Positions 45,968 through 60,500 of a DNA stretch of 64,000 nucleotides are shown one piece after another. The notes beneath the pieces were generated by a model. It saw only the letters and a list, made by a program, of their open reading frames with translations. It did no database searches and was not told where the DNA came from. Positions within the stretch are counted from its first letter, which is position 1. Every line of letters begins with the position of its first letter. This stretch comes from a virus: positions 1 through 64,000 of the IMG/VR virus record IMGVR_UViG_3300008448_000012. One strand, written 5' to 3'. The translations under genes were made by a program, and so were the position numbers.

Positions 45968-48568
45968 TTGGCAAGCTTTACAGATACCATAATGCAATTT
46001 AACCCCTACGTTCAGCAATTGCCTACAGAGGCAATGGCTCAAGTGGGTATGTATAAACAGCAGAAGTATGAGGAGGGGGTACAAAAAATCCAGTCTGAAA
46101 TCGATAGGGTTGCTGGATTGGATGTTATACGAGATGTTGATAAACAATATCTCCAATCAAAACTTAATGAACTTGGAGGTAAATTAAAAACTGTAGCTGC
46201 TGGTGACTTCTCAAACTTCCAATTGGTCAACTCTGTAGGAGGAATGGCTACGCAGATTGGTAAAGATCAAAATGTTAGAAATGCAGTTTCATCTACAGCT
46301 TGGTATAGAAAGCAGGTTGCTGAAATGGAAAAGGCTATTTCTGAAGGAAAATCTAGTCAATCCAACATTTGGGATTTTAATCAAAGAGCAGATGCTTGGA
46401 AAAACTCAACAGATATCAAACAAGGATTTAGTGGTAGGTATACACCTTACGTAGATGTAAATAAAAAGTTTCTTGATGTATTGAAGACATTAAATCCAAA
46501 TGCCACTCAAGAAGATATTGCTTATGAAATTGATCCTGTCACTGGTAAAGTAGATACTAAGCAGATTGCTGCAGCAATGGCTAGAAAAGGATATGAAGGA
46601 GTTAGTGCTGCAAAAATTGAAAATGCACTGAATGCAACATTGACTCCTGATGATATCAATCAGCTTTCTATAGATGCAAGATATAGGTTTAAAGATTATG
46701 GTGTTCCTGATTTACAAAACTATGCAAAACAACAAGTTAAATCAAGAACAGATAACATAGATACAAAAATTCAAGCTTTAGAAAAGTTTTCAAAGCTAAG
46801 TTCTTCTAGCCCAGAAGATGTAACTACAGCATTACAATCTATACAGGATTTAAAAAACAAGAGAGCAAAAATAGAAAGTGAACTTCCTTCTCAACTTGAA
46901 GCTATTGCAAGAAACCCTGACGGAACAAAGTTCAATATTTATAAAGAAGGATATTTAGATAGTTTTTCAGAAGCATTTTCTTGGGAAAAACAAAAGCTTG
47001 AACTTCTTACAAATCCTGTTCTTGCTGCTGACCATTGGGCAAAAGAATATAAAATAACTCAAGCTAGATTAAATCTTGATGAACGACAGTTTAACTGGAA
47101 ACAGTATGTAGAGGGAGAAGGTCTCAAGATGAGAAGAGAAGAACTTGATTTGGAAGTTGCCAAAACTTATGGAACTGCTGGATTTACAACATATGGAGGT
47201 GAAAGCACTAATGTAAAAAATCCAGTAGTTGCAATGAAGCAAGATGCTAATGCTAAAGATCAAATGGCATTGGATGGAGTTAAACAAATGGCTGTAGGAT
47301 TGTTTGGAAAAGCAACTCCTGAAAATATTGGAGCTATAGAAAGTTCAATTCTTAAATATCAAAATGCAACCACTGATGCTGAAAGAAATGCAATTCCTGT
47401 AGAATGGAGAGAGGTTGCTAATGGTATTATTGAGAACAGAATCAAAGCTAAAAATATAACCAATGCACTTTCTGAATCTGAAAAAAGAGCAATGGCTAAT
47501 CCAGCATTAGCAGGATCTGCTGCTGCAATTGATAATGCTCTTAAATCAAAGAAAGGATTTACTATTACTGTAGGAGGTAAACCTACATATTTTAGCAATA
47601 GAGAAATTCTTGACTATTTAAGCAAAGAAGGACCTAGAGGTATTGCTTCAGGTGGAATTATAACAGGTCCAAACACTGCTGCACAACCAGTAGGAACTCC
47701 TATTGATCCAAGTACACTAAGTCCCAAAGAAAGAATATTGTACGAAGTAGTGAAAAATAATCGTTATGGTTTGGGAAAAGCCACTGCTGCACAGGGTGCT
47801 ATAAACGGTATACTTAATCAATATACAGATCTTGTAAATCAAGGAAAGAGTTTTAAAAATTCAATGGACTCATATGTTTCTCAAGATATGCTCCAAAGAT
47901 CTGGTAAATATATTCCTTCAATTAGTTCTATTTTTGTAGGAGGAGATAAGGAAGATAACCTTGCAAGAAATAGAATGGAATCAATTGTTGGTACAGTGCT
48001 TAGCAGATATGCAAAAGATAAGGGAGGAGCAGAAGGACTGGATGTATCTGGTGCAGCAGCACTTCTTGCTGCAGAAGGTAAAAATGCAATTCAATATCAA
48101 AAAGTTTTGCAAGGGGACAAGGCATATGTAGTTATGAAGAAAGGGAATGATGAATTCATGATTCCTGTAACACCTATGGAAGCTGCACAACTTCCAAAAA
48201 TGAAAGGTGAGCCATCTCCATTGGAAGTTGATATCACTACAACACAACAGTTGAATGGTGGTACAACCAATGCTAGCGGAAATGCTGAAGATTCTTACTT
48301 CCAAAGATTCAATTTTAGTAATGTTAGGAATTTGAATGTTACAGCAGATTTGAAAAGAAATGTTTCCAATCCAGCAATCCAATATATGACTGTTCAATTA
48401 AAAACACCGTCTGGTTGGAAGTCTCTACCACTTACAGACTATCCAATGGATGTAAGTAAAGCAGCTACATTGGTTGGTACGTTTACAGATAACGATATAG
48501 TTCAGTATTTTTTGAATAGTAAGAATGTTCCACAGTCTTGGAAAGACGAAATTAAAACTCTTCGATAA
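45968..48568 (+). CDS. Cargo-type virion protein, start altered by the insertion
   Basis: 866 residues counted from TTG at 45968; an ATG at 45992 (MQFNPYVQQLP…) is the alternative start. N-terminal FNPYVQQLPTEAMAQVGMYK, then QQKYEEGVQKIQSEIDRVAG and DVIRDVDKQYLQSKLNELGG, is a conserved pattern of crAss-like virion proteins upstream of the RNA polymerase gene. Helical and Gln/Lys-rich throughout; it probably fills the tail/capsid channel and enters the cell. The TTG start, two bases after the endonuclease stop, suggests that the insertion took over the original start. Confidence 0.72.
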   Translation: MASFTDTIMQFNPYVQQLPTEAMAQVGMYKQQKYEEGVQKIQSEIDRVAGLDVIRDVDKQYLQSKLNELGGKLKTVAAGDFSNFQLVNSVGGMATQIGKDQNVRNAVSSTAWYRKQVAEMEKAISEGKSSQSNIWDFNQRADAWKNSTDIKQGFSGRYTPYVDVNKKFLDVLKTLNPNATQEDIAYEIDPVTGKVDTKQIAAAMARKGYEGVSAAKIENALNATLTPDDINQLSIDARYRFKDYGVPDLQNYAKQQVKSRTDNIDTKIQALEKFSKLSSSSPEDVTTALQSIQDLKNKRAKIESELPSQLEAIARNPDGTKFNIYKEGYLDSFSEAFSWEKQKLELLTNPVLAADHWAKEYKITQARLNLDERQFNWKQYVEGEGLKMRREELDLEVAKTYGTAGFTTYGGESTNVKNPVVAMKQDANAKDQMALDGVKQMAVGLFGKATPENIGAIESSILKYQNATTDAERNAIPVEWREVANGIIENRIKAKNITNALSESEKRAMANPALAGSAAAIDNALKSKKGFTITVGGKPTYFSNREILDYLSKEGPRGIASGGIITGPNTAAQPVGTPIDPSTLSPKERILYEVVKNNRYGLGKATAAQGAINGILNQYTDLVNQGKSFKNSMDSYVSQDMLQRSGKYIPSISSIFVGGDKEDNLARNRMESIVGTVLSRYAKDKGGAEGLDVSGAAALLAAEGKNAIQYQKVLQGDKAYVVMKKGNDEFMIPVTPMEAAQLPKMKGEPSPLEVDITTTQQLNGGTTNASGNAEDSYFQRFNFSNVRNLNVTADLKRNVSNPAIQYMTVQLKTPSGWKSLPLTDYPMDVSKAATLVGTFTDNDIVQYFLNSKNVPQSWKDEIKTLR

Positions 48569-51500
48569 TGCCAGATTTTGACAAAGATCTCAAACCTCTT
48601 ATAAACAAAGAAGAACTTCCTGAGCTCACACCAAATGTGAAAGCTCCTAATGTTTATCAAGCTTCTGTAGAGAGGCTGTCAAACTATGCCAATTCTGAAA
48701 ATCCATTTGATAAACTTGCACAGGCATCTCGTTCTTCCAAATTTGATCAGAAAGGTGTATTTGTTACTAATGCTGAATTAGAAGCAAATAAAAGATATCG
48801 TACATACAATCCTACAGTGGCAAATCAAGAAGATTATGCTGCTTATGGACAAAGTGTTGCTGATAAGGCAGCAAATGGTTTGTTGAAAGGTGTTAATCTT
48901 GCAGCCACCACAATAGCTGGTGGTTTTGGAATGTTATATGGTGCAGCCAAATCTCCATTTACAGGAAGACTTGCTGACATATGGGATAATGAGGTGATGA
49001 GAGGTTTGGATGATTGGAACACAAAAGTGGACCAGGAATATCTGCCAAACTATTATACAGATGTTGAAAAGAATGCATCATGGTATTCTAGAGACAACTG
49101 GTTCAAAGCAAACTTTTTATTTGATAAGTTAATTAAGAATACTGGATTTGCTGTAGGTGCTATGGTGAGTGGTAACATAGCTAATGCTGGTTTGTTAAGA
49201 GCAGGTGCTGCTCTTGGTAAAGCTGCAATGGCTGGTGCAACAGCAGCTGAAGCATCTCAAGGATTTAAATTGTTTTCGCCTTTGTTGAGAAATACAGCAA
49301 GGGCTTTTAGTGTTGGTAAGAATGTAGAAGCTGCAACTATATTGGAGAAAGAGATTTCATCAATAGCAGATTTGACAGCAAGAACATCAAAGATTGGAGA
49401 GCTCGCTAAAACTACAAACATGTTTGCTGGTTTTAACGATGCTGCAAGAAGAACAGCAATTGCTGCTTATTCCTCTGCTGGAGAAGCTTCATTTGAAGCT
49501 ATGCAAACAGCTAAGGAATTTAGAGAAAAGCTTGTTCAAGAACATATAGACAGAACAGGAGAAGAACCAATTGGTGATGATCTGAAAAGAATCAACGAGC
49601 AAGCTGATAGTGTAGGTAAAACCTCATTCCTTGGAAACCTTGCTGTGCTTAGTATTACAGAATATATGCAACTTCCTAAACTTTTAGGATCTTCATATTC
49701 TTCTAGTAAGCAAGCTGCAAACAGTTTGCTTGGTAAAGTGGACGATATTGCTTACAAAGATGGTGTGTATTCTGCACTTAAACCAACTACAAAGTTTGGT
49801 AAAATATCAAGTAAAATTGCTGGTGTATCCAGATATGTATTTGATCCAAAAGAAGCTGCTCAGGAAGGATTGCAATACGCTCTCCAAGTTGGAACACAAA
49901 ACTATTACAACAAAGCATTTCGTTCCAATAATGCAGATGCATATGTAGATGGTGTTCTTTACGGATTGTTTGGACAAGATGAGTATGGTGAAGGAGTTGG
50001 TGCATTGAATTCAAAAGAAGGTGCTGAGAGCATGGTGCTTGGAGGACTTACAGGAGGATTAATGCAAGCAAGAGGCACTTACATAGAACAAAAAACAGTT
50101 GCAAAAAATACTCAAGCTTTTATAAATCAACTTAATAGCACTCCTGGATTCAAACAATCTTTTGTTGATAGACTTCAGGCTGCCAATAGATCTAATGTAT
50201 TACAAGAGCAACAACAAGATGCTGTTATTCAAGGAGATAAACTTGAAGCAAAAGATCTTGACGCAGACTTGATGCATAATTATCTTTCATCTCGTATCAA
50301 ATATGGTAGGTTTGATATGGTGATGGATGACATCAATGATTTGAAAATGAACGCTTCCACAAAGGAAGGGTTGAGTGAGCTTAAGCAACAAGGACTTGCT
50401 AATGTAAATGATACAATTGAATCTTATAGAGAGAGGCTGACAAATTTTGAGAAGGTGGCTAATTATACAAATGAATTGTATAAGTCCATAGATCTCAGAT
50501 ATTCTGGTGTAATGAATGAAGATAAGACCAGAAAGTATTCTCCACAGGTTATAGATAAAATGGTTTATGCTGCTTCAAAGATAGCAAACTATGACTTGCG
50601 TATTCCTCAAGTAGAGTCTCCTTTGTCACAAGCTGGAGTAACCACTTTTGATGTTCTTGAAGGAATTATAAAGAACAACAAAGAAAACAAAGAAGCTACA
50701 GCACAAGCTCTAGATGTTATAAATAATCTTAATGTCACTTCAGATATCAAAGACGAACTTAAAACAAATTTGTCTGATATTATTGAATTGTCCCTTCGTA
50801 GAAAAAAGTTCATGGAGGAATATGACGACATTAAAGATAATCCTTCCAAATATGAAGTGATTGATTACGGTGAACTTGGTGCTCTTGAAGAACCAGGAAC
50901 AGTTTCAATCAAACAAGAAGTTCCTGAATCTGAAGAAGAAGGAGCTAAAAAGAAAGTTGTAGATAAGGAAATTGAAGTTGGTAAAGAATACTCTCTGAGA
51001 CAACCTGTAAGAAGAGAAGGTAATAGATTACAATTTGCTCCTAAGGTTGGTGTATTATCCAAAACTCTTGGTGGAGAATATGAAGTTAAACTTCCTAATG
51101 GTAATGTTACATTCTTTACTCCTGAACAGTTTAAAGATTATGAAGTTTCAGATGTAAACCCTGCTTCTCCAAAAATTGCTGAAATTCTTGACAAGGCTAT
51201 TGATTCTGTTCTTGGTAGAAAAAAGTATGAATCAATTGAGAAGCCTACAGAAGATAAACTTGACTACATCAACAATCTTGATAACAAAGAATTGATTGAT
51301 GATATTGAACAGGAGTTCAATGAAAAGGCTGAAGAATATCTTAAAGAGTTGGCTAGTGAAGTGGCTAGAGTTGAGAGGTTGATGAACAACTCTGAACAAC
51401 TTAAAAAGACACAAGAAGATATTGAAAAGCTTTCTGGAGACAATCCTACAAATGATGATGAGTCTGACATTGAGTTAAGTGAGAACTTCTGGGAGGACAT

Positions 51501-54500
51501 GAAGAAGTCAGCTATACGATTGTTCAAGTCTACAATAAATGCTTCAGAAGATTGGGAAAAAGGTCCTCTTGCTCCACACATCACTCGTTTCATTGAGTTC
51601 ACTAATAAAGCAAAAGACTTTACAAACAGGTCAAAGCTTAAGGTTATTCTTGTAACTTCAGCATCTCAGAAAGCACTTGGTCTTGATGGTCTTGCTCAAA
51701 TGTCATTTGAAGCAGGTGGAGATAAATCTCTTCTTGTTGGTAAAGAAGAATTTGATAAGCTTGATGACAACAAGAAGAAAGAAGTTATTACAAATGGTTT
51801 TGTAGGTGCTGTTGTTGTTGAGATGGACAAGAACGGAAATATGTTCTTTGTCAACAAGAATGGAGAACGCATCAAATCTCCTGAAGGCAATGATATCAAG
51901 GTGACAGAACAGGCTCCTATTAATGATGTTGTTTTTTCAACAATGCCTGCTGTAAACCTTTACTATTCAAATGATGAGAAGAGTCCTAGATATAGGAGTG
52001 GTGAGAAAGAAGAAGCTGCAAATTATGCTGCTGCATGGGAGGTTTATCGTAAAGGTCTTTTTGAAGGAAATCCTAAATCTGCTACAATATTTGACTTTGG
52101 TATATCCAAAGGAATTCCTGTAATAAACAAAGAAGCTCGTGAGAAAAACTTTGTAGGAAATACACTTATTGATAATGATAAGCTTGCCACTCAAAACCTT
52201 ATAGTTGTATCTACAAAAGGTGCAATTGCTCATGAGGATGGTAATAACTACAGGTTTGCAAATGGAAGACCTGTATTTAAGAATGCTGATGATTTGGCAT
52301 ATCTTAACAACAATAGGTTTTCAAAAAATAAAGCTAAGGCAATATTTTCTGTTATCAAGAAATGGTCTGATGAAATCAACCAACAGATTGTTGATAACAA
52401 GAACATTGTTGTAAATGAAAACTATTCGAAGTTTCTTCAGAACGTTCTTTATTGGAACTCTAAACCTGGAGCACTTCCTAGTGCAAATAAAATTTATTTA
52501 GATACTAACACAGGTCTTCTCCATGTTGGTACTAAAATAGATGGTGAGATTAGAGAAAACACATATGATTTTGCCAACATAGGAAAATATGAAAATGAGG
52601 TTATAAATGATTTGACAAATGCCTACCACAATGTTAATAACAAAACATTGGAGTTAGGACTTGCTGAACCATTTTTGGAATTCTATCTGGATGAGAATGG
52701 TGATCTTAAAGAAAGAACTTGGACCAACTATCAATCATATTTGCTGTCTAATGTAAATCCTGATGGTAGCAATCGTTTGATTGAGGATGCTCCTTTGTTT
52801 ACAAATATCTCCAAACCAACAGAAAGTGTTCCATATCCATTCAAACAGAAATATCTCTATCTGCAAGGAATGGATCTTCCTGTTGAGGAAGTAAAACCTA
52901 AGGAAGATGAAAAGAAAGGAGACCCTACTCCTGCAGCTCCTTCAAATAAGATTGGAGAATATTTTGTAGATGGCAAAACAGTTAATAAATACAATATTGC
53001 CAGTATCAAAAAGGATGTAGAGCTCACTATAGATATAGATGAGAATGGTGAACCTAATGTAACACTTATATCAAGTGAAGGAAATAAAGACGCAATAGAT
53101 ACAATCCTTAAGCCAGAAAACGCAGCTCTTAAAAATACACTCATAGGAGTTCTGAAAAACAGTAAGGATGCTGATGGGAATTCTTTATTTGAGGCTGATA
53201 AACCTGATGACTATCTTATTGGAAAGGCTATTTCATATAGCATCAAGTCTAAAGTGGTACAGATTAGTAAGGAACAAAAACCAGAACCTTCAACATCAAA
53301 CACACCACCACCTCCTCCTCCACCACCACCTCCTGTTACTCCAAAATTAACTAGGAAAGAAGAAATACTAAATAAGTTAAAAAGTATAAGAGGAAATAGT
53401 TTAGGATTTTCTAGTAGAACAACTCCTGGAACAACTAAGTGGACTGAAGATGGAACTAAGGTGACATTCAATAGTAGTAACAGAGATAAGTATAATAGGG
53501 GTAATGAGATATTTACAATAAATGATAAGACTACAATATCTGTAGATTATAACCAAAGACCTTCAAATGGTTTTAGGGGCATGGAGGAACTTCCTTTTAA
53601 TGCTTATTATTCTGAAAATCCAAAAGCTCTTCTTGATGAATTAGCTGCTTTAGAAAAAGAAGAAGAAGTTAAACCTACTGTAGTAGAAGTTACACCTGCT
53701 GAAGAGACTAAACCTGAGACACAAGCTCCAGTTGATTTTAGTTATATAGATGATTCTGACGATAGCACTGTTTATAAAAGAGTGGGAGTTGATACAGAAG
53801 CTGAACCTATGTCAGAAGCTGAAGTGGAATTCTTTAAGGATTTTGTTGGTAAAAAAGTTCCTGGTATTCCATATGAATTTATGGACAACCTCATTAGAAC
53901 ATATGATAATGAAGATGCATATGGTTCTTTTGAAAAGGGGATGATGAAGATATATAAGAAAGCAGCTAAGGGTACAGCATTCCATGAATTGATGGAAGGC
54001 GTATGGATGGGCTTTCTTTCTCCAGAAAGAAGAAGAGCAATTCTGGATGAGTTCAAATCCAAGAAAGGAAGTTTTGTAGACAGAGCTTCTGGACGAAAGA
54101 TTGATTATAATGAGGCTACAGATCAGGAAGCAAAGGAAAGAATCATGGATGACTTTGCTGAATTCATGGATGGAAAGATTCCTGCTAAGTCTGTATCTGA
54201 AAAAATATTGCAATGGTTTAAGGCAATTCTTGATTACATCAAAGCTATTGTAAACAAAGGATCTTTAAAGGATGAATTGTTTAGAGAAGTGTATAGAGGT
54301 AAATTCAAGAATGCAGTGTTTCCACAAGAGAAAATGGGAGCTGCTGCTGAGTATAGAGAAGTTGAAGGATTGAACCAACAACAAGTTAATGACTTTGTAC
54401 AAGACATCACTGCAAGAGTATTCCAAATAGTATTTAAGACAAAACGTTCTTTGTTCAATCCTGAAGAGATTACATCCAAACAAATATTTGATGATGTAAA

Positions 54501-57500
54501 AGAACAATATGTTCAGAAGGGATACTTCAAGAAAATATCTGATAAAACATTTGATGAACTTGTAGATAGGACAAGAGACTATCTTAGAGTGTTCAATATT
54601 GAGTTTGATAGTGATGGTAATATTAACATCAATGATGAGGGAGCTAATAATAGAGACTATGCTGCTGAAACATTCAGTATAAACTTTAAGAAGTCTTCTC
54701 CTTATGCTGTTAAACTTCTAATTAGTTCATTGATTAGGACAGGAAGAGTTAATCAGGAAAAGATACTCACTCCTAGTGCAGATATTGTTGCTGATAAAAC
54801 TGGGTCTAGTGTTAAAGGATTTATGCTTGTTCCTTTTGGACAATCGTTCAATATATTGATGAACAAGTTGAATAACACTCTTGACAAAGATGACTTTGTA
54901 AGAAAGCTTTATTCTCTTGCTAAAGAGAACTCTGATTATATAGCACTGTTCAAACGTTTGGGTGGTGATTTTGCTACAGGTAAAATCAACTTCAACAATT
55001 ATGAAGATCATGACTGGAGACTGTTTACAAGTTTCTATCAGGTGTTTACAAAACAACTTCCTGATGGAATCACCCAATATGTTGATGGTGGACAGGTTTA
55101 CAGTGGATCAGCAAACCAATCTAGAGCAATAGATCAGATTGGTAAAGAGTGGACAGAGAATATAAAAGAACTTGCAAACAAGAAGGATTCCATAATACAA
55201 TATGATCCAATTGGTAAAGCATACAAAGTTGATAAAAGTTCAGATAAGTATAAATCAATCGATATAGGAAGTCCTTCAAAGATGATTGATTTTCTTAATG
55301 AACTAGGAATCAATTTCTCTATAAGCACATACAATAGACTTAAAGGAAAACAACTAATAAATTTTGCAGAAGCTGTAAGTGGTATTAAGACAGGTCTTGA
55401 TAAGAGTGGTGTATTGATATCCATGAAGATTAAGAATAAAGAACTTGATATTACAGGAAACATCAATACAATTGCTGATCTTTATGTAAAGGCAGAAAAT
55501 CCTACAGTAGAAACAACATTCTTCAATAACTCAGGTAAGCAACAACAAGCTTTCACTGATAGCAATGCTCCTTCTGTATTTGAATCTATATTCAATTCTG
55601 TTGAAACTCTAGAAGAGCTTAAAAAGAAAATGCCTCAATTGAATGATGTATTTTCAACCACTTCCCAATTGCTCAAGCGTGGAGGAGTATTCTTTGATGA
55701 GAAAGGAAATAGAACAGATGCTAATTTGAAAGTGCAATACATTCTTGGAGATAAAGACAAGAATGATAATGATGGAACAACAATTGCAGAACTCAGTCCT
55801 GGAAAAAGAAAGTCTCTTGAGATAAATCAAAATATCAAAGGAAGCTATTACATTGTTATCCCTGGAGATGGTTCTACAGAATGGATGATGAATCTTGGTA
55901 ATCAGATTGATTACAAAGAGTTTAGAAGAGGAGCTGGTTTTGAAAAAGTGTATGAAATTTTCCAAGGATACCTGAAAGATGAAATTGCTTTGGCAAAAGA
56001 TTCTGAAAACAGGAAGAAGTTAAAGAATGTAGGAAGCAAAGCATCTGAACTCAGATTCTTTAAAGAACTGCTTTCTGAAGGTGTTCTTAAAAAAGCAAAT
56101 GATATCATAGCTGATAAAAAAGCTACACCTGCAGATATAGAAAAATTCATTGCAGATAATGCAGAAGCTATCAACTTGTCCATAAAAAATTTCATTGATT
56201 CTAGTGCAAGAAAAACATTGGAATCACTGAAATACAATGGTGAGATTGTTCTGAATAAGAACGGATCATACAGCTACAAAGGACTTGATTCAAACTTCTC
56301 AAGGAACAATGATATAAATCAAAACAAAATGTCAGAAGAACAACTTCTGAACTTGCTGACATTCACAAATGCCAATTTTGCAATAAACAACATAGAGTAT
56401 CACAAGGTTCTCTTTGGTGATCCATATCAGTTCAAGATTGCTAATAAGGACGGTAAAGTGATTTTGGATGAAACCAAACGTATTAAATCATTCCTTTCTC
56501 CAAGAAGAGTTACTCTCAGTTTTGATGAGATGAACAACTGGTATGATAAAGAGTACAATAAAGTTGGTCAAATCAGTCTTACTAAAGATGACTATGGATA
56601 TCATCAGTTTAAGAACTATGCTAAAACATTCACTGCTAAAGATGTAGAGATTGTTGGTAGTCTTGCTTCAAGGTTCCCTGCTTATGCTAAAACCAATGAG
56701 GCAGATGCTGCTTCATGGATTAGTGCAACTGCTTACAGAGAAGTTAAAATTAAAAACGGTCAATGGAGCGAAGAAGCTGAAAGATTCCATCAATGGCAAA
56801 TGGCTTATACAAGACAGAACATTCCTGGATATGTATACACCAATGAAGCATTGAGAGAACTGGATGCAAAGATTATAAGCTATCCAGTTCCCAACTATAC
56901 AATTGAGGTTATTAAACCTATTGTAACAGGAAACAAGTTCCAAAAGAATGATATAAATCTGGTATTGGATAAGTTTTCTCAAATGCCTATTTACTATCAA
57001 GCTGTAAAAGGAACTAATCTTGAAAGTCTTTATATAAAGATGTTCAAGGGTGGATATGATTATGTAGTTGTTGAGAGTGGTAGGAAAGTTGGAATAGAAG
57101 GATTGCAAGAATTGTATAAACCAAATGGTGAATTCAATGATGATGCTGCAATCAACAATACTATCAATGTTCCTTGGTCAGCATACGGTATTCAAGTGGA
57201 GAACAGTTATAATAAAGAAAAACTGCAAACACTTGGTTCTCAGCTTACTAAACTTGGTACAATGGATTTGTACAGGGATGGTGAAGCTATTGGTGATACC
57301 CCAGAAAGAAAAGAAGTTATAAAGAAAGCAGTTGAGCGTAACATCACTGCTTTGTCAGAAATGGCAATGAATGGATATAACGAACTTCTTAATAAGTTGG
57401 GTATTGAAGATCTTGGAGATGGATTTAATATTCTTGACAAAACCACTGTAGCAAATACCCTTAGACAAGAAATGCTCAAAAGGGAAATATCAGATAATGG

Positions 57501-60500
57501 AATTGATAGTGTCACTCTCAATAGTCAAACAGGTGAGTTTGAAATTCCTTTTGAAGCATCTACAAACTACAAACAAATTAAAGATATTCTTTATTCTATT
57601 GTAGACAAATCTATTGCTTCTCCAAAGGTGAACGGTTTCTCTGGTGTACAGGTGGCTGCTACAATGTGGGAAAAGTCTGGCAAAGGAAGACAGCTTGTAC
57701 AGAAAATCTATTTCCAAAAAGTTGGAGAAACTCTAAAAGAGATTACCAAAGAAAAATATGACGAACTTCCAAAATCAGAAAAGTCAACTGATTGGAAGAA
57801 AATCACTTCTAAGGAATATGAAAGTCTTCCACAAGATAGACAAGCTGATGTGCAACTGACAAGTGATGCACTTAAGTTCTATGAAGACAAAGATGGTAAA
57901 AGGTATTGTGAAGTTATGCTTCCTAACTGGTTTAGAAAGAAACTTCCTGCAGGTAAATTTAAGAGTGATGAAGAACTTATCAATTATCTGAACACCACAG
58001 AAGGTGGAAAGATTTTGATGGGTATAGGATTTCGTATTCCTACACAGGCAATTAACTCTGTAGAGGTGTTTAAGGTGAAAGGGTTCCTTCCAGATTTTAT
58101 GGGAAGAACTGTAGTGGTTCCTTCAGAAATCACTACTAAGTCAGGATCTGACTTTGACATAGATAAACTCAACATGTATCTGAAGAATGTGTACATCACT
58201 CCTAGTGGTGAAATTAAACTTGTACCATTCTTTGGATTTGGACAGCAGGCTATTGATAAAATGAAAGACTTCATTTTCCAAGAAGACATCAAGTCTGTAA
58301 TGAGCATCTATGAAGATGTTACAGGTGATCGTGAAGATGATTATGGTGAACTCTCAGAAAAGCTTTATAAGCAATCTCTTGAGAATGAATATTATGATTC
58401 TCTAGAAGAACTGTTGACACTTCCTGAAAACTTTGAACGTTTGGTTGTCCCAAATACAAGTAAGGATTTGGAAGATCTTGCCTCTGAACTTAGTAATCTA
58501 AGAGGTGAAACTGAGGAAAATGTTAAAAACAGGCTCTTGGATAGAGATGTCATGAGTGACCTTAGGCACACATTCATCACTGCAAAAAGATGGGTTGGTA
58601 GGGCAGCTGTTAATATTACAAGTCACTCTTTGTTTCAGAAAAGACTAATGTATATTGCAATTCCAAAGTTTAAAATTGTTCTTCCCCATAACTCTGTAAT
58701 AATAGATGGCACTCCTTTTGTTTCTCTTTCTGGTACATTAGATAAAGCTGGTAAATACATTTCTGATAAACTGTCAATGTATGCCAACTCCTTTGTGGAC
58801 GTTGTGAAAGATCCATACATTATGAAGATCATTTACAGTGACAGATTGGTTAGTACATTCATGTTCTTGGAAAGAGCTGGTGTTCCAATGAGATCCATAG
58901 GACTGTTTATGAATCAGCCTATTATTAGAGAATATGTAAACATCCTCGATGCTAGTGGTGCAAGTAGTTTTTCAATTGAATCAGATTCTTCATTTCTTAT
59001 AATTGGAAAAATGTTTCCAACAAAGAAGGAACTTATTGCAAAAACAAATATTGATGTAAGTAATGCTAGTTTAGCTGACTCTATATCAAAATACTATAAG
59101 GATGGTAAAACGTTAACAGATGCTGAAAATGCTCAACAGCGTTTGATATTAGAACAGTTTATTAGTTATTATAAAATGTCTGATAGCTTATTCAAAATAA
59201 CTCAGGCTACAAACTATGATACCACTAGCTTTAAAAATGCTGATGATCTTTATAGAAAACAAATAGTAACTAATTTAACAAATGAGACAAGTCCTATACC
59301 ATTTGCTCCATTAGAAATATTAAAGTCTTCTCATTTGGGAACTCTTGCTAAAGCTTTAGACAGAGCAGGATTGGCATTAGGTGAGATATTAAAATTCAAT
59401 AAGTCTGAATTTAGAGATGTATTAGAAAGATCAATCTATCAATATGCATCTAATCAATATTTGTCAAAGGATAAGTTCACAAGAGTGGCAGAAAAACTTT
59501 CAGCATCATTCTTGGATTACATTATCCAGACAAACATGAACACATTGGATCTTAAATCTCTTGTTGTTGATTCTGATTCTGTAGCAAACAGAATAGAACA
59601 AGCAAAGGTGCTTTATCCTGAGGTTAAGATATTGAAAGACTTTGTAATGGAATCCAGCGATCTTCCTGGAGGTGCTAAAACTGTAAAGCTCAGGGCAAAC
59701 GTTAAAGAGGTGTATGATGAAAATCTCTACATCGGATACATGAGAGAAATGAAATCTCATCCTGCCCTAAGAGATTTGTATAACGATCTTGTAAAACTGG
59801 CTATTGTACAAGGGACATACCAATCTGCAGTATCCATAAAGAACATTGTTCCTTTGGAAGACTATGCAGCAATTGTTGCTCCTATTATGAAGACATTGAA
59901 TGTCAATGATAACATTAGGCAGTTCTATAAAGAGAACATGTTCCAGAGAAGTAATTGGAAAGATAAGAACATTGTTCCAAGAGTGAAACCTAGTTTTTAT
60001 TTGGATGAAGAAGGTGATTATGATCCGCTAATCACTGTAGATGAAAATGATGTTGAAATCTATCAATATAGCACAAAAGCTTTTCCTGAAATTCTAGAAT
60101 TAGGAATAACATCTGGACAGAGAAAAATAATGTTACTTAGTCCAAGATCTAAAGGTTCTAAAAATAGTGTTGTAATAGTTCCTAGAATTGTTACAGTTGG
60201 AAACACTAGTGAAATGATTGATTTTATTACAGGACAAACTGTTACAAAGAGCGAGTTTGCCATCAGGAAAAAAGCTGGTGATCCAACAATAAATGAGATA
60301 TATGGGTACAAAAGATTGGAAGATAGTAATGGAGAACCTATTACAACAGATAAAGGATATTCTATATACAAGCAAATCAATCTGTTAGGTGATGGTCAGT
60401 ATGCTTCTGAGTATAAGTTATTCCCTACAAAGTCTCCAATTAATAATGGTACAGTGAAGATTGAACAGGAGATTCCTGATAATGACATCATTAGATTTTT

